This document shows, in pieces, positions 1-6,258 of a DNA stretch of 26,456 bases (position 1 is its first letter; each line of letters opens with the position of its first letter). Made by a program: the position numbers and the translations under genes. This DNA is from CAYLKS01 sp964384205 [NCBI: uncultured bacterium] (lineage in GTDB: Bacteria > JAGOEH01), in NCBI GenBank assembly GCA_964384205.1, contig CAYLKS010000040.1, positions 1-26,456 of the forward strand, given 5' to 3'. Below the pieces are notes generated by a model. The model saw only the letters and a list, made by a program, of their open reading frames with translations, did no database searches and had not been told where the DNA came from.

Positions 1-498
1 GGCCCAGTTTGTGCTGCCGCTGTTTGTATTCCTGATGGGTTTGATACTACAGGTATAAATGATTCTAAAAAATTATCTAGCAAAAAGCGAGAATTATTCT
101 ATAATAGAATTATAGAGGAATGTATTTATAGTTATTCAATGGTAGATAATAATATGATAGATGCTATTAATATTTTAGAGGCAACTAAATTAGCGATGCG
201 TCAGTGTATTTATAAAATACCAGACGCTGATTTTGCTTTAATAGACGGTAATTTTGTTCCTAAGTTTATTATTATTCCAGCGCAAGCTGTGATAGGGGGC
301 GATAGGTTGTCAGTTTCTATTGCAGCTGCTAGCATAGTGGCTAAAGTTGTTCGTGATAATTGGGTTTTAGAGGCCCATAAAAAGTATCCAATGTATGGTT
401 GGGATCATAATAAAGGCTACGGCACTAAAGAACATCGCGCGGCTATTGAAAAATATGGTCCTTGTGAATTACATAGAAGAAGTTTTAAATTAGTATAG
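1..498 (+). CDS. rnhB: Ribonuclease HII, 5' end cut off by the window
   Basis: Cleaves the RNA strand of RNA-DNA hybrids and removes single ribonucleotides from DNA. The frame is open from base 1 and gives 165 residues beginning inside the family's GPxxAAAV block, so the DEAGRG motif with two catalytic acids lies outside the window. Visible family motifs in order are GINDSKKLSSKKRE, INILEATKLAM, LIDGN (catalytic Asp), SIAAASIVAKVVRD (catalytic Asp) and the C-terminal YGTKEHRAAIEKYGP and HRRSF. The C-terminus is complete and of normal length. Bases 76-105, which encode the SSKKRELFYN part, match exactly a promoter motif found between genes elsewhere in the window. Family assignment is secure. 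Confidence 0.95.
   Translation, partial: GPVCAAAVCIPDGFDTTGINDSKKLSSKKRELFYNRIIEECIYSYSMVDNNMIDAINILEATKLAMRQCIYKIPDADFALIDGNFVPKFIIIPAQAVIGGDRLSVSIAAASIVAKVVRDNWVLEAHKKYPMYGWDHNKGYGTKEHRAAIEKYGPCELHRRSFKLV
76..105 (+). promoter_or_regulatory. Promoter-like element, copy 1 (inside rnhB)
   Basis: TCTAGCAAAA (76-85), ten bases, ATTCTATAAT (96-105), the same 10-10-10 arrangement as six intergenic copies. It lies within the coding sequence of the DSKKLS region of RNase HII. If active, transcription would start near 111 and serve the genes from 535 on. Activity is inferred only from sequence identity. Confidence 0.55.
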
Positions 499-534
499 TA
501 AGATGTTAAAATGTTTAAAGGTGAGATACATAAT

Positions 535-741
535 ATGGAAAATTTAATGGTTGTAGAAATATATGAAAATAATGGGTGGAAAATTAAAAAATTTGAGGAC
601 ATAACAATAGGATCTTTATTCAGGTTGAGAAATCCAAATACGGGGGAATTACATGAATATAAAAACAGTACAGTGTTTAAATCTACATCAATACCAAAGC
701 CTAATAAAGATGGTATATTGTATGTGGATATAGATGAATAG
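535..741 (+). CDS. Small hypothetical protein, 68 aa
   Basis: Not recognised. The ATG at 535 is preferred over an in-frame ATG at 511 because AAAGGTGAG (517-525) sits at normal distance before 535, while nothing like a ribosome binding site precedes 511. The protein is soluble, charged, without cysteines or membrane segments. It begins MENLMVVEIYENNGWKI and has an SLFRLRNPNTGE stretch that could form a small beta-rich fold. It lies 36 bases after rnhB and 30 before the next gene, so it is probably co-transcribed with them. Confidence 0.65.
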   Translation: MENLMVVEIYENNGWKIKKFEDITIGSLFRLRNPNTGELHEYKNSTVFKSTSIPKPNKDGILYVDIDE

Positions 742-771
742 ACATATAAACACAATAAATGGAGAATTAAA

Positions 772-1254
772 ATGAAGAATTTTATTAGTAGAATTGAATG
801 TGTAGTTGAACCAAGTTTATATAATAATAAAGAAGGTGAAAGTGTTCAAATAAATGTGCGATGTAGAGCGGGTGACCTAGAATGGAATATAACAAAAATT
901 GAGCCGAAAGATTTTTTGATGTCCAATCTGGATTTGGTTTTTGATTATCTTAAAGAAGAAATTAAACATGCTCTTTTGAACAAGGCTAAAAAGGAAGATT
1001 TAAAGCCTGGAGGGCTATTTAAAATTGAAGAACTTCCAAGGAAATTAAAATATAAAGAATATGTACACAATGAGACAGATAGTAATGCTGATAAAGCACA
1101 CATATTTGGTTTAGAAGATAATGAAAAATTTATGAGTAATTTTTTATACTCATTGCATGAAGTAGAATTTGATATGGAAGTTGATACTAAAACTGGTGAG
1201 AGTTGGATTTTAAGGGTAAACGGCGTAGAATTAAAAAAACCCGTGAAGGGATAA
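772..1254 (+). CDS. Hypothetical protein, 160 aa
   Basis: Not recognised. It starts at ATG 772 after GGAG (762-765). It is an acidic, soluble protein without signal peptide or membrane segment. Residues about 50-75 look like a charged helix (SNLDLVFDYLKEEIKHALLNKAKKED), and the last 35 residues look like beta strands (EVEFDMEVDTKTGESWILRV). The stop is only six bases before the methyltransferase start, so the two genes are likely translated from one message. Confidence 0.7.
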   Translation: MKNFISRIECVVEPSLYNNKEGESVQINVRCRAGDLEWNITKIEPKDFLMSNLDLVFDYLKEEIKHALLNKAKKEDLKPGGLFKIEELPRKLKYKEYVHNETDSNADKAHIFGLEDNEKFMSNFLYSLHEVEFDMEVDTKTGESWILRVNGVELKKPVKG

Positions 1255-1260
1255 ATAATT

Positions 1261-2028
1261 ATGCAACAATATTTAAATAAAATACATAATAAAGATATAA
1301 ATGAATTGTTACGTGAATTACCAGATAAATCAGTAAATTGCATATATTCAGATATAGATTATAATGTAGGCATTAAATATAAAGGTAGGAGTTATACAAA
1401 AGCTTTTGATAAATATATGTCTGAATATATAGGACTAGCATCTGAATCTACCCGTATTTTAAAAGATGATGGTAGTGCTTTTTTTATTAATTATCCACGA
1501 AATAATGCTTATTTGTGGGTTCAGTATTTAGATAAGACATATTATGATGTTCAAGAATATGTTTGGGTTTATAATTCAAATATTGGACATTCACCTCATA
1601 GATTTACTACAGCACATAGATCTATTTTACATTGTAGAAAATCAAAATATAGTAAATTTTATAAAGAGAATGTAGCAGAACCATATATTAATCAAAATGA
1701 TAAGCGAATAAGGCGTTTATTAAGAAAGGGTAGTAAAGGTAGAGCTCCTTATTCGTGGTTTTACGCCGATTTGGTGAAAAATGTAACTAAACGTGCGAAT
1801 TATATAGATCATCCATGCGTTATTCCGCAAAAAGTTTCCGCGTTACTTATTAAAAGTGTCACTAAACCTAAAGACATTGTGTTAATTCTTTTTGCAGGAT
1901 CAGGAAGCGAAATAGATGTGTGTAGAAAATTAAATCGGTATTGGATATCGGCTGATTTAAATGAAGAATACTGTGATTATATTGAAAGAAAGTTAGATAA
2001 CTACATGTTGGAGTTTAAGGAGAGCTAG
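1261..2028 (+). CDS. DNA methyltransferase of the N4/N6 amino group, degenerate catalytic motif
   Basis: Resembles beta-group type II DNA amino-methyltransferases, which transfer a methyl group from S-adenosylmethionine to adenine N6 or cytosine N4. The N-terminal block VNCIYSDIDYNVGIKY (25-40) aligns with the usual DPPYNVGIKY motif IV, but the two prolines are Ile32 and Asp33, giving D-I-D-Y. The SAM-binding block near the C-terminus reads VLILFAGSGSE (FAGSG at 211-215), with the usual Asp-Pro before Phe replaced by Leu-Ile, and is followed by the typical NEEYCDYIERKL end. At 255 aa it has normal length, so it is intact rather than truncated. No restriction enzyme gene is adjacent. It may have altered activity or be inactive; fold is sure, activity is not. 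Confidence 0.85.
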   Translation: MQQYLNKIHNKDINELLRELPDKSVNCIYSDIDYNVGIKYKGRSYTKAFDKYMSEYIGLASESTRILKDDGSAFFINYPRNNAYLWVQYLDKTYYDVQEYVWVYNSNIGHSPHRFTTAHRSILHCRKSKYSKFYKENVAEPYINQNDKRIRRLLRKGSKGRAPYSWFYADLVKNVTKRANYIDHPCVIPQKVSALLIKSVTKPKDIVLILFAGSGSEIDVCRKLNRYWISADLNEEYCDYIERKLDNYMLEFKES

Positions 2029-2271
2029 ATGCATATTACACACTATGATAGTATGAAGAAGTTAGTGTTTTTTAGTTGTAATCAGTGCCAATACCATAGT
2101 GTAAAGGACGTTGCTGATATGCTGACGGATAATTGTGTGATTAGGGTTGAAGTAGTCTGCTCAGTGTGTGGCAAAAATAAAATAATGTATATACTTAATT
2201 GTAATGACATAGCTTATGCTAGAGATCTTCAAGGTAAACTAGAAGCTCTTCATGCTGAAGATGATGTTTAG
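2029..2271 (+). CDS. Zinc-ribbon protein, 80 aa
   Basis: The ATG follows the methyltransferase stop directly; the ribosome binding site GGAGAG lies inside the end of that gene, which suggests coupled translation. Two CxxC pairs (CNQC at 17-20 and CSVC at about 44-47) form a probable zinc ribbon. The C-terminal part is a short acidic helix. Function unknown. It is one of about a dozen small cysteine-rich proteins in this window. Confidence 0.75.
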   Translation: MHITHYDSMKKLVFFSCNQCQYHSVKDVADMLTDNCVIRVEVVCSVCGKNKIMYILNCNDIAYARDLQGKLEALHAEDDV

Positions 2272-2318
2272 AAGAGTAATTAATAAAACTGGATATATGC
2301 TTATGGAAAGGGGATTGT

Positions 2319-2825
2319 ATGGATAATAGGTTTATTACAAATTGGGATGATTTATTTATGAATATGGTTTATTTAGTAGCTATGAAAAGTAAAGACGAAA
2401 ATACTCATGTTGGTGCTGTTGTTGTGGGGCCAGATAATGAAGTAAGATCAGTAGGATATAATAATTTTCCCCGTGGAATTAATGATAATGTTTCTGAAAG
2501 ACAAGAGCGGCCAGAAAAATATCAATGGTTTTCTCACGCTGAACGAAACGCGTTATATAATGCTGCAATGGTCGGAATACCTTTAAAAGGATGCCGCTTG
2601 TACACAAATGGTATGCCTTGCAATGGTTGTGCTTGGGGTATAATTAATTCTGGAATAGTAGAGGTTATAGTCGATAAAACTTGGGATGATAATAATTATA
2701 ACCAATGGGTTAAAGAAGCGGAACGAACAAAAATAATGTTTAAAGAAGCAGGGATAAGTGTGCGTTTTTGGGAGGGTGATTTGATAAATATAGTAAGATA
2801 CAGAAATAAATCAATTTTAACATAA
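2319..2825 (+). CDS. Deoxycytidylate (dCMP) deaminase
   Basis: Converts dCMP to dUMP, feeding thymidylate synthesis; common in large phages. The zinc site of the cytidine deaminase fold is complete: His73-Ala-Glu75 (HAERNALYNAA) and Cys101-x-x-Cys104 (PCNGC). The stretches GYNNFPRGIND and ERPEKYQWFSHAERNA are typical of dCMP deaminases rather than of tRNA or cytosine deaminases. At 168 aa the length fits. AAAGGGG lies seven bases before the ATG. No thymidylate synthase is visible in the window. Substrate assignment is by family resemblance. Confidence 0.9.
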   Translation: MDNRFITNWDDLFMNMVYLVAMKSKDENTHVGAVVVGPDNEVRSVGYNNFPRGINDNVSERQERPEKYQWFSHAERNALYNAAMVGIPLKGCRLYTNGMPCNGCAWGIINSGIVEVIVDKTWDDNNYNQWVKEAERTKIMFKEAGISVRFWEGDLINIVRYRNKSILT

Positions 2826-2835
2826 CGGAGGCTTT

Positions 2836-3522
2836 ATGGCGACAGTAGAAAATTGTTGTGATATTGCGTATGTGAAGAAAAGATACTATAGGAGATCAAA
2901 TATGGCAAAACGAAAGCCTCGTTTACCGCGTAAAGAGGATGAATGTATTAAACACGTGAGAAATTTTTTAAATCGAAATAAAGATAAATATAAGACCGAT
3001 TTTAAAATTATAAAGGATACTGAAGAACACTTTGTACCAGAGATAGGTAAATGTGTTATTTCTGATGCTGTTATTTGTGATGTACATGAAAGGAAATATA
3101 GAAATAAGGTTATTACTAAAATGCGTCGTGTTATTTCATTAGAATTTGAAGAGCATAAACAGAATTATTCTATTTTAAAAGATATTACTCGTTGTCCCTC
3201 GATTCATGTTCCATTAAGAAAATTATATTATTTTCGACCATTTGATGCGCAGTATTGGATCAAAATAGATATGGATGGGACACCTATTTGTATTCCTTAT
3301 AAATATATTGCTAATAATAGTATTAATATAAACGATATAGGTGCTCAAGGCCAATTTACTTCGAAGCAACAAACTAACATGATTCTTGCAGCTTCGCGTA
3401 AGGACGATGGTAAATTTCCTGATTATGTTATAATTGGTTGGCGTGCTATTTTTAAAGAATTTAATAGAATTTTAAAATCTTATGACGCAAAAGAGCCTAT
3501 TAATTTACTTAAAGGTAATTAA
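2836..3522 (+). CDS. Hypothetical protein, 228 aa
   Basis: Not recognised. The ATG at 2836 has a good site (CGGAGG). A second in-frame ATG at 2902 also has GGAG at proper distance and begins MAKRKPRLPRKED, so two forms or a later true start are possible. The sequence is basic at the N-terminus. SDAVICDV followed by RRVISLEFEEHKQN has the spacing of acidic residues seen in PD-(D/E)XK nucleases, but the final lysine is not in the expected place, so this is only a weak hint. No membrane segment. It ends the first gene group; a promoter element follows. Confidence 0.65.
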   Translation: MATVENCCDIAYVKKRYYRRSNMAKRKPRLPRKEDECIKHVRNFLNRNKDKYKTDFKIIKDTEEHFVPEIGKCVISDAVICDVHERKYRNKVITKMRRVISLEFEEHKQNYSILKDITRCPSIHVPLRKLYYFRPFDAQYWIKIDMDGTPICIPYKYIANNSININDIGAQGQFTSKQQTNMILAASRKDDGKFPDYVIIGWRAIFKEFNRILKSYDAKEPINLLKGN

Positions 3523-3565
3523 TTGCATGGAAAATAAAAATTATTTTAATGGTAGCAATTTTTTA

Positions 3566-3595
3566 TCTAGCAAAAATGAATTTGTATTCTATAAT
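3566..3595 (+). promoter_or_regulatory. Repeated promoter, copy 2
   Basis: TCTAGCAAAA (3566-3575), ten bases, ATTCTATAAT (3586-3595). The TATAAT at 3590-3595 lies 17 bases after CTAGCA, the spacing of sigma70-type -10 and -35 boxes. Predicted transcription start is near 3602, directly before a terminator. Confidence 0.75.
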
Positions 3596-3601
3596 ATAGG
3601 T

Positions 3602-3635
3602 AAGGGTTAGTAGATTTTTCTACTGACCCTTTTTT
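3602..3635 (+). terminator. Intrinsic terminator right after a promoter
   Basis: Stem GGGTTAGTAG (3604-3613), loop ATTTTT, CTACTGACCC (3620-3629), with ten pairs including one G-T, then six T. It could end the upstream operon, but it starts at the predicted transcription start of promoter copy 2. That promoter would then make only a very short RNA unless polymerase reads through. Confidence 0.85.
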
Positions 3636-3667
3636 AATATACTATATTATATATGGAGGAAAAAATT

Positions 3668-4198
3668 ATGCCAGCGAATGACAATAGTAAGGGACAATAT
3701 GATGGGTTTCAACTGCTCCCTGGAGAAATGGGAAGTGATTGGGTGTTTAGTGGAGACAAAGCTTTAAGTAACCAAGCGCCCGGCGATAAAATTTCTAATC
3801 CACAATATTATTTTGTAGAAGGTAGGTATAGTGGAGATAGAACGCGTGTGACTTTTGGATACGATAGCCAACAAAATCCTGAAAGAGAAGTTAATGATGG
3901 ATATTTAGGCCATGGTGTTGATTGGTCATTGTTTAATTATAATCCTTATGGTGGCCGTGGAGATGGTAAAAATCCTAATTTTAGAATCATGAATGATTGG
4001 CTTGATATTACTGGTTTGGGTGATATTGATGTAGAAAACCGTGGTTTTAGTGATAAAAAAGAAGTCTCAGCCGATGGAATGCTTCAATACCATAATTATC
4101 CAACGGAAGGATACAGCTCTTTTGGTAAAACCACTGGTGGCGCATCGCCTGATAAGACTTGGAAATGGAATGGGAATACTTGGATTCCAGCTTCTTAA
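3668..4198 (+). CDS. Hypothetical Gly/Tyr/Asn-rich protein, 176 aa
   Basis: Not recognised. ATG 3668 is chosen over the in-frame ATG 3653 because GGAGG (3656-3660) sits seven bases before it. The protein is rich in Gly, Tyr, Asn and Asp (YNPYGGRGDGKNPNFR, TKWNG-like end TWKWNGNTWIPAS) with no cysteine and no membrane segment. The closing KWNGNTW pattern resembles short repeats at the ends of phage tail and fibre proteins, so a virion or secreted surface role is possible but unproven. It stands alone between a terminator and a promoter, so it needs read-through or a separate start; the AT-rich TATATTAT around 3640-3650 might serve. Confidence 0.7.
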   Translation: MPANDNSKGQYDGFQLLPGEMGSDWVFSGDKALSNQAPGDKISNPQYYFVEGRYSGDRTRVTFGYDSQQNPEREVNDGYLGHGVDWSLFNYNPYGGRGDGKNPNFRIMNDWLDITGLGDIDVENRGFSDKKEVSADGMLQYHNYPTEGYSSFGKTTGGASPDKTWKWNGNTWIPAS

Positions 4199-4222
4199 TA
4201 ATTAAATAATTATAAATTTTTA

Positions 4223-4252
4223 TCTAGCAAAATTGTGATTTTATTCTATAAT
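4223..4252 (+). promoter_or_regulatory. Repeated promoter, copy 3
   Basis: TCTAGCAAAA (4223-4232), ten bases, ATTCTATAAT (4243-4252). TATAAT at 4247-4252 predicts a start near 4258-4260. About 12 bases later begins a solitary CRISPR-like repeat; the first gene downstream starts at 4330. Confidence 0.8.
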
Positions 4253-4271
4253 ATAAGTGCAATGCCTAAAA

Positions 4272-4303
4272 GCCGTGCTCCGTGCGGCAGCGTGAATTGA
4301 AAC
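4272..4303 (+). CRISPR. Solitary type I-C-like CRISPR repeat, candidate RNA anti-CRISPR
   Basis: A 32-nt segment whose length and plan match type I-C CRISPR repeats. It starts with G, has a central stem CGTGC (4274-4278) pairing with GCAGCG (4287-4292, one bulged G), and ends in the 11-nt TGAATTGAAAC (4293-4303). Type I-C repeats as I know them are 32 nt and are cut by Cas5d after a stem to leave an 11-nt handle of the form TGGATTGAAAC; this differs at one base. About 63% of its bases are G or C in a roughly 30% GC region. No second repeat, spacer or cas gene is visible, so it is not an array. A strong promoter lies just upstream. Confidence 0.6.
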
Positions 4304-4329
4304 CTTAATAAAAGAGAAGGGACGAGCTA

Positions 4330-4569
4330 ATGATACTAGAAGCAGAGGCTGAATCTCCCACTCAGCGTACACAATGTATTGTATGTGGAACATATTGGGG
4401 AGTGGGAGAGTATAACGGAAGTCATGGTATTTGTATTAATTGTTTTGCAGAATGGGCGATAATTAGACGGCCTTGTTTTGGGGATATAAAAAATTGTTCT
4501 GATGAACAATGCACGTTGAAAAAATATTGTATAGAATATTATAATGAAATATTAAAAGGAACGGATTAA
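4330..4569 (+). CDS. Cysteine-rich zinc-binding protein, 79 aa
   Basis: Two cysteine clusters: CIVC (about 17-20) with CINC (about 36-39), which looks like a zinc ribbon, and a C-terminal CFG...C....C.....C pattern (CFGDIKNCSDEQCTLKKYC) resembling short cysteine motifs in many small bacterial and phage proteins. GAAGGGA lies at normal distance before the ATG. The stop overlaps the methyltransferase start by one base (TAATG), so the two are translationally coupled. Function unknown; binding to nucleic acid or protein is a guess from the fold type. Confidence 0.75.
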   Translation: MILEAEAESPTQRTQCIVCGTYWGVGEYNGSHGICINCFAEWAIIRRPCFGDIKNCSDEQCTLKKYCIEYYNEILKGTD

Positions 4570-5411
4570 TGGAATTAAATAAAATTTATTGCGGCGATTG
4601 TCGTAATATGGATAAAATAGATGATGAATCTATTCATCTTACTGTAGGTTCACCGCCTTATGCTGTAAACAAAGAATATGAATCTTATGTTAAGTCTTTG
4701 GATGAACATTTTAAATTATTATTTGATGCTTATAAAGAAGTAGTGCGTGTAACTGTACCAGGCGGGAAAATATGTATTAATATAGGCGATAATGTTGTTG
4801 GGTCTGCTTATAACGGCGGGTTTCCTGAAGAAATTATGATATTGCCTAAGGTAGCGGATTACTTACGTACTTTAGACACTTATTTACATGCACGAATTAT
4901 ATGGGAAAAGGATGATCCTTGGGCTAATAATTCTCATGTCAGTTTTCATAGTAAGATACAACATGGATCGTATCGTGTTTTACCCGCTTGGGAGTATGTT
5001 TTTGTTTTTAGGAAAGGTAAAACGGATAGGTTAGATAAGTCAGCCAAAGATGGTAGGTGGATTACTAAAAAAGAATGGAAAAAATTAGTACATGGTGTAT
5101 GGAGAATTAGATCTGTTCAACGTAATAATATTCATGAAGCAATGTTTCCTGAAGAATTAGCTGCAAATTGTATAAAATTATACAGTTTTCCTGGGGACAC
5201 CGTTTTAGATACTTGGATGGGGTCAGGAACAACCGCTGTGGCAGCGAAAAAATTAGGACGTAATTTTATAGGATATGAATTGCGAGAAGAATATGTTAAA
5301 TATGCTAAGGCAAGGGTTGAATCGCTTTCACCAAATCTTATTGAAAAACCTAGTGAATATATTGATAAGACGGTAAGTAAATTAGATCAAAACATTTTAT
5401 TTGGAGATTGA
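4569..5411 (+). CDS. DNA methyltransferase with SPPY motif (probable N4-cytosine type)
   Basis: Transfers methyl from S-adenosylmethionine to a base in a specific DNA site. The catalytic motif Ser28-Pro-Pro-Tyr31 (VGSPPYAVNKEY) is the form usual in N4-cytosine methyltransferases. The target-side FPEELAANCIKLYS block is followed by motif I LDTWMGSGTT (213-222) and GRNFIGYELREEYVKYA. Order of motifs (catalytic first, SAM site last) marks the beta group. At 280 aa it is complete. There is no endonuclease partner beside it, so protection of phage DNA from host restriction is likely. Unlike the enzyme at 1261-2028, all key residues are present. Confidence 0.92.
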   Translation: MELNKIYCGDCRNMDKIDDESIHLTVGSPPYAVNKEYESYVKSLDEHFKLLFDAYKEVVRVTVPGGKICINIGDNVVGSAYNGGFPEEIMILPKVADYLRTLDTYLHARIIWEKDDPWANNSHVSFHSKIQHGSYRVLPAWEYVFVFRKGKTDRLDKSAKDGRWITKKEWKKLVHGVWRIRSVQRNNIHEAMFPEELAANCIKLYSFPGDTVLDTWMGSGTTAVAAKKLGRNFIGYELREEYVKYAKARVESLSPNLIEKPSEYIDKTVSKLDQNILFGD

Positions 5412-5414
5412 TTT

Positions 5415-5603
5415 ATGTATCCTTGTGATTGTGAAGATATGAAATGGATGGTAGATAATAATAAGGTTTTTCAAAAAGAAAACAATAAATGGTTGTTAGT
5501 GTGGAAAGAAATTGATAGGGATGCGGCTACTACAACTATTAATAACTATGCGGTTACAATAAATTATTGTGTTTTTTGTGGTAAAAGGATAGGAAATAAT
5601 TAA
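5415..5603 (+). CDS. Small cysteine protein resembling DUF6980, 62 aa
   Basis: Starts MYPCDCEDMKWMVDN and ends YCVFCGKRIGNN. The combination of an N-terminal Cys-x-Cys-Glu-x-Met element and a C-terminal CxxCGK element resembles the small family called DUF6980, whose function is unknown. The two cysteine pairs probably bind one zinc ion. It begins three bases after the methyltransferase stop, with GGAG in the end of that gene, so it is part of the same operon. Confidence 0.75.
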   Translation: MYPCDCEDMKWMVDNNKVFQKENNKWLLVWKEIDRDAATTTINNYAVTINYCVFCGKRIGNN

Positions 5604-5616
5604 AGGAGGGGTTATT

Positions 5617-6066
5617 ATGTCAAAATCAAGAAAAAAATTACAAAAAGGACTAGAGTATTTAGCACAAGGTAAATTTAAAGCAGCATTAAAATATTTAGAG
5701 TTGGCGGTTCGTGCTAAGGGTTCTAATTTGGAGCACGACGCTGCTGCTTGGTGGATGGTCAATGTTGCTAAATATCGCAGGGAATGGAAAAAACGTAAGT
5801 ACGGTAATGCTAATTTGTATTATTATGAAGATGCACATACTGGTAAAGCGTGGTCAGATTTAGAAATTGCCGCGGTTTTATTAGCTCCGAATACCAAAGT
5901 TATGAATAAATATTTGGTAAGGTTTTTGGGTCGTAGTCCTGAATCGATAAGATTTCAATATCGATACGCTCATGGACGTGCGCTTTCTTCATGGTTATCA
6001 GAAAGTGGTGAGCGTTATACTAGATACACCCAGACGATGAAAGTAAAAAATAGACTTGGTGTTTGA
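5617..6066 (+). CDS. Putative DNA-binding protein with TPR-like and SANT/Myb-like parts, 149 aa
   Basis: Residues 9-33 (KGLEYLAQGKFKAALKYLELAVRAK) read as one tetratricopeptide-type helix pair. Residues about 70-118 (GKAWSDLEIAAVLL ... YLVRFLGRSPESIRFQYRYA) follow the W..xE..xLL ... LGRSxxSIRxxx pattern of SANT/Myb-like helix-turn-helix domains that bind DNA in phage and bacterial regulators and nucleases. A strong AAAGGAGG site precedes the ATG. The protein is basic. A structured RNA starts within ten bases of the stop. A regulatory role is inferred from the domain only. Confidence 0.75.
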   Translation: MSKSRKKLQKGLEYLAQGKFKAALKYLELAVRAKGSNLEHDAAAWWMVNVAKYRREWKKRKYGNANLYYYEDAHTGKAWSDLEIAAVLLAPNTKVMNKYLVRFLGRSPESIRFQYRYAHGRALSSWLSESGERYTRYTQTMKVKNRLGV

Positions 6067-6072
6067 TAGCAC

Positions 6073-6196
6073 CAACACTCTGTGGCAGCTAGAATATACT
6101 TAATACGTCCAATTTTTAGTTGGTGGCTCAATCAATGTGAAGAGCGTCTGATATAAAAAGCTGCTTATATTAGACTGTATATTCTCCAGAGTGTTG
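6073..6196 (+). ncRNA. Structured RNA with possible pseudoknot, class unknown
   Basis: No gene fits here, but nested complementary arms do. P1 is CAACACTCTG (6073-6082) with CAGAGTGTTG (6187-6196), ten perfect pairs. P2 is AGAATATAC (6091-6099) with GTATATTCT (6177-6185), nine perfect pairs. P3 is GTCTGATATA (6146-6155) with TATATTAGAC (6166-6175), ten pairs with one G-T. Short hairpins CCAA/TTGG (6109/6123) and GCTC/GAGC (6126/6145) fill the rest. GCAGCT (6085-6090) can pair with AGCTGC in the P3 loop (6159-6164), crossing P2 and so forming a pseudoknot. ACCAAC (6071-6076) can alternatively pair with GTTGGT (6119-6124), which would open P1. A terminator-like hairpin follows. I cannot match it to a named RNA family. 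Confidence 0.65.
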
Positions 6197-6206
6197 TCTA
6201 TATATA

Positions 6207-6233
6207 GGAGCGTGATGAATTTTATCACGCTCC
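6207..6233 (+). terminator. Hairpin after the structured RNA, terminator-like
   Basis: GGAGCGTGAT (6207-6216), loop GAATTTT, ATCACGCTCC (6224-6233): ten perfect pairs. It is followed by ACTTTA rather than a clean T-run, so termination may be partial or conditional. It stands between the structured RNA and the next gene. Confidence 0.6.
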
Positions 6234-6258
6234 ACTTTAAAAAAATGAGGCAAAAAGA

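Noticed and set aside
945-1343. Long open frames on the minus strand, here and at 10574-10858, 15335-15571 and elsewhere
   Set aside because: They lie opposite well-supported genes, have no family motifs or suitable ribosome binding sites, and reflect AT-rich codon use.
2836-3522. PD-(D/E)XK nuclease assignment
   Set aside because: Acidic residues are suggestive, but the lysine position and surrounding fold pattern do not fit well enough to name it.
3527-3610. 27-codon ORF from ATG 3527 that runs through promoter copy 2
   Set aside because: No ribosome binding site, and its centre is simply the promoter motif; the stop lies in the terminator stem.
4262-4300. 12-codon ORF (MPKSRAPCGSVN) over the CRISPR-like repeat
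   Set aside because: No ribosome binding site and the sequence is better explained by the repeat's stem and handle.
4272-4303. CRISPR array
   Set aside because: Only one repeat unit is present; no second repeat, spacer or cas gene lies nearby.
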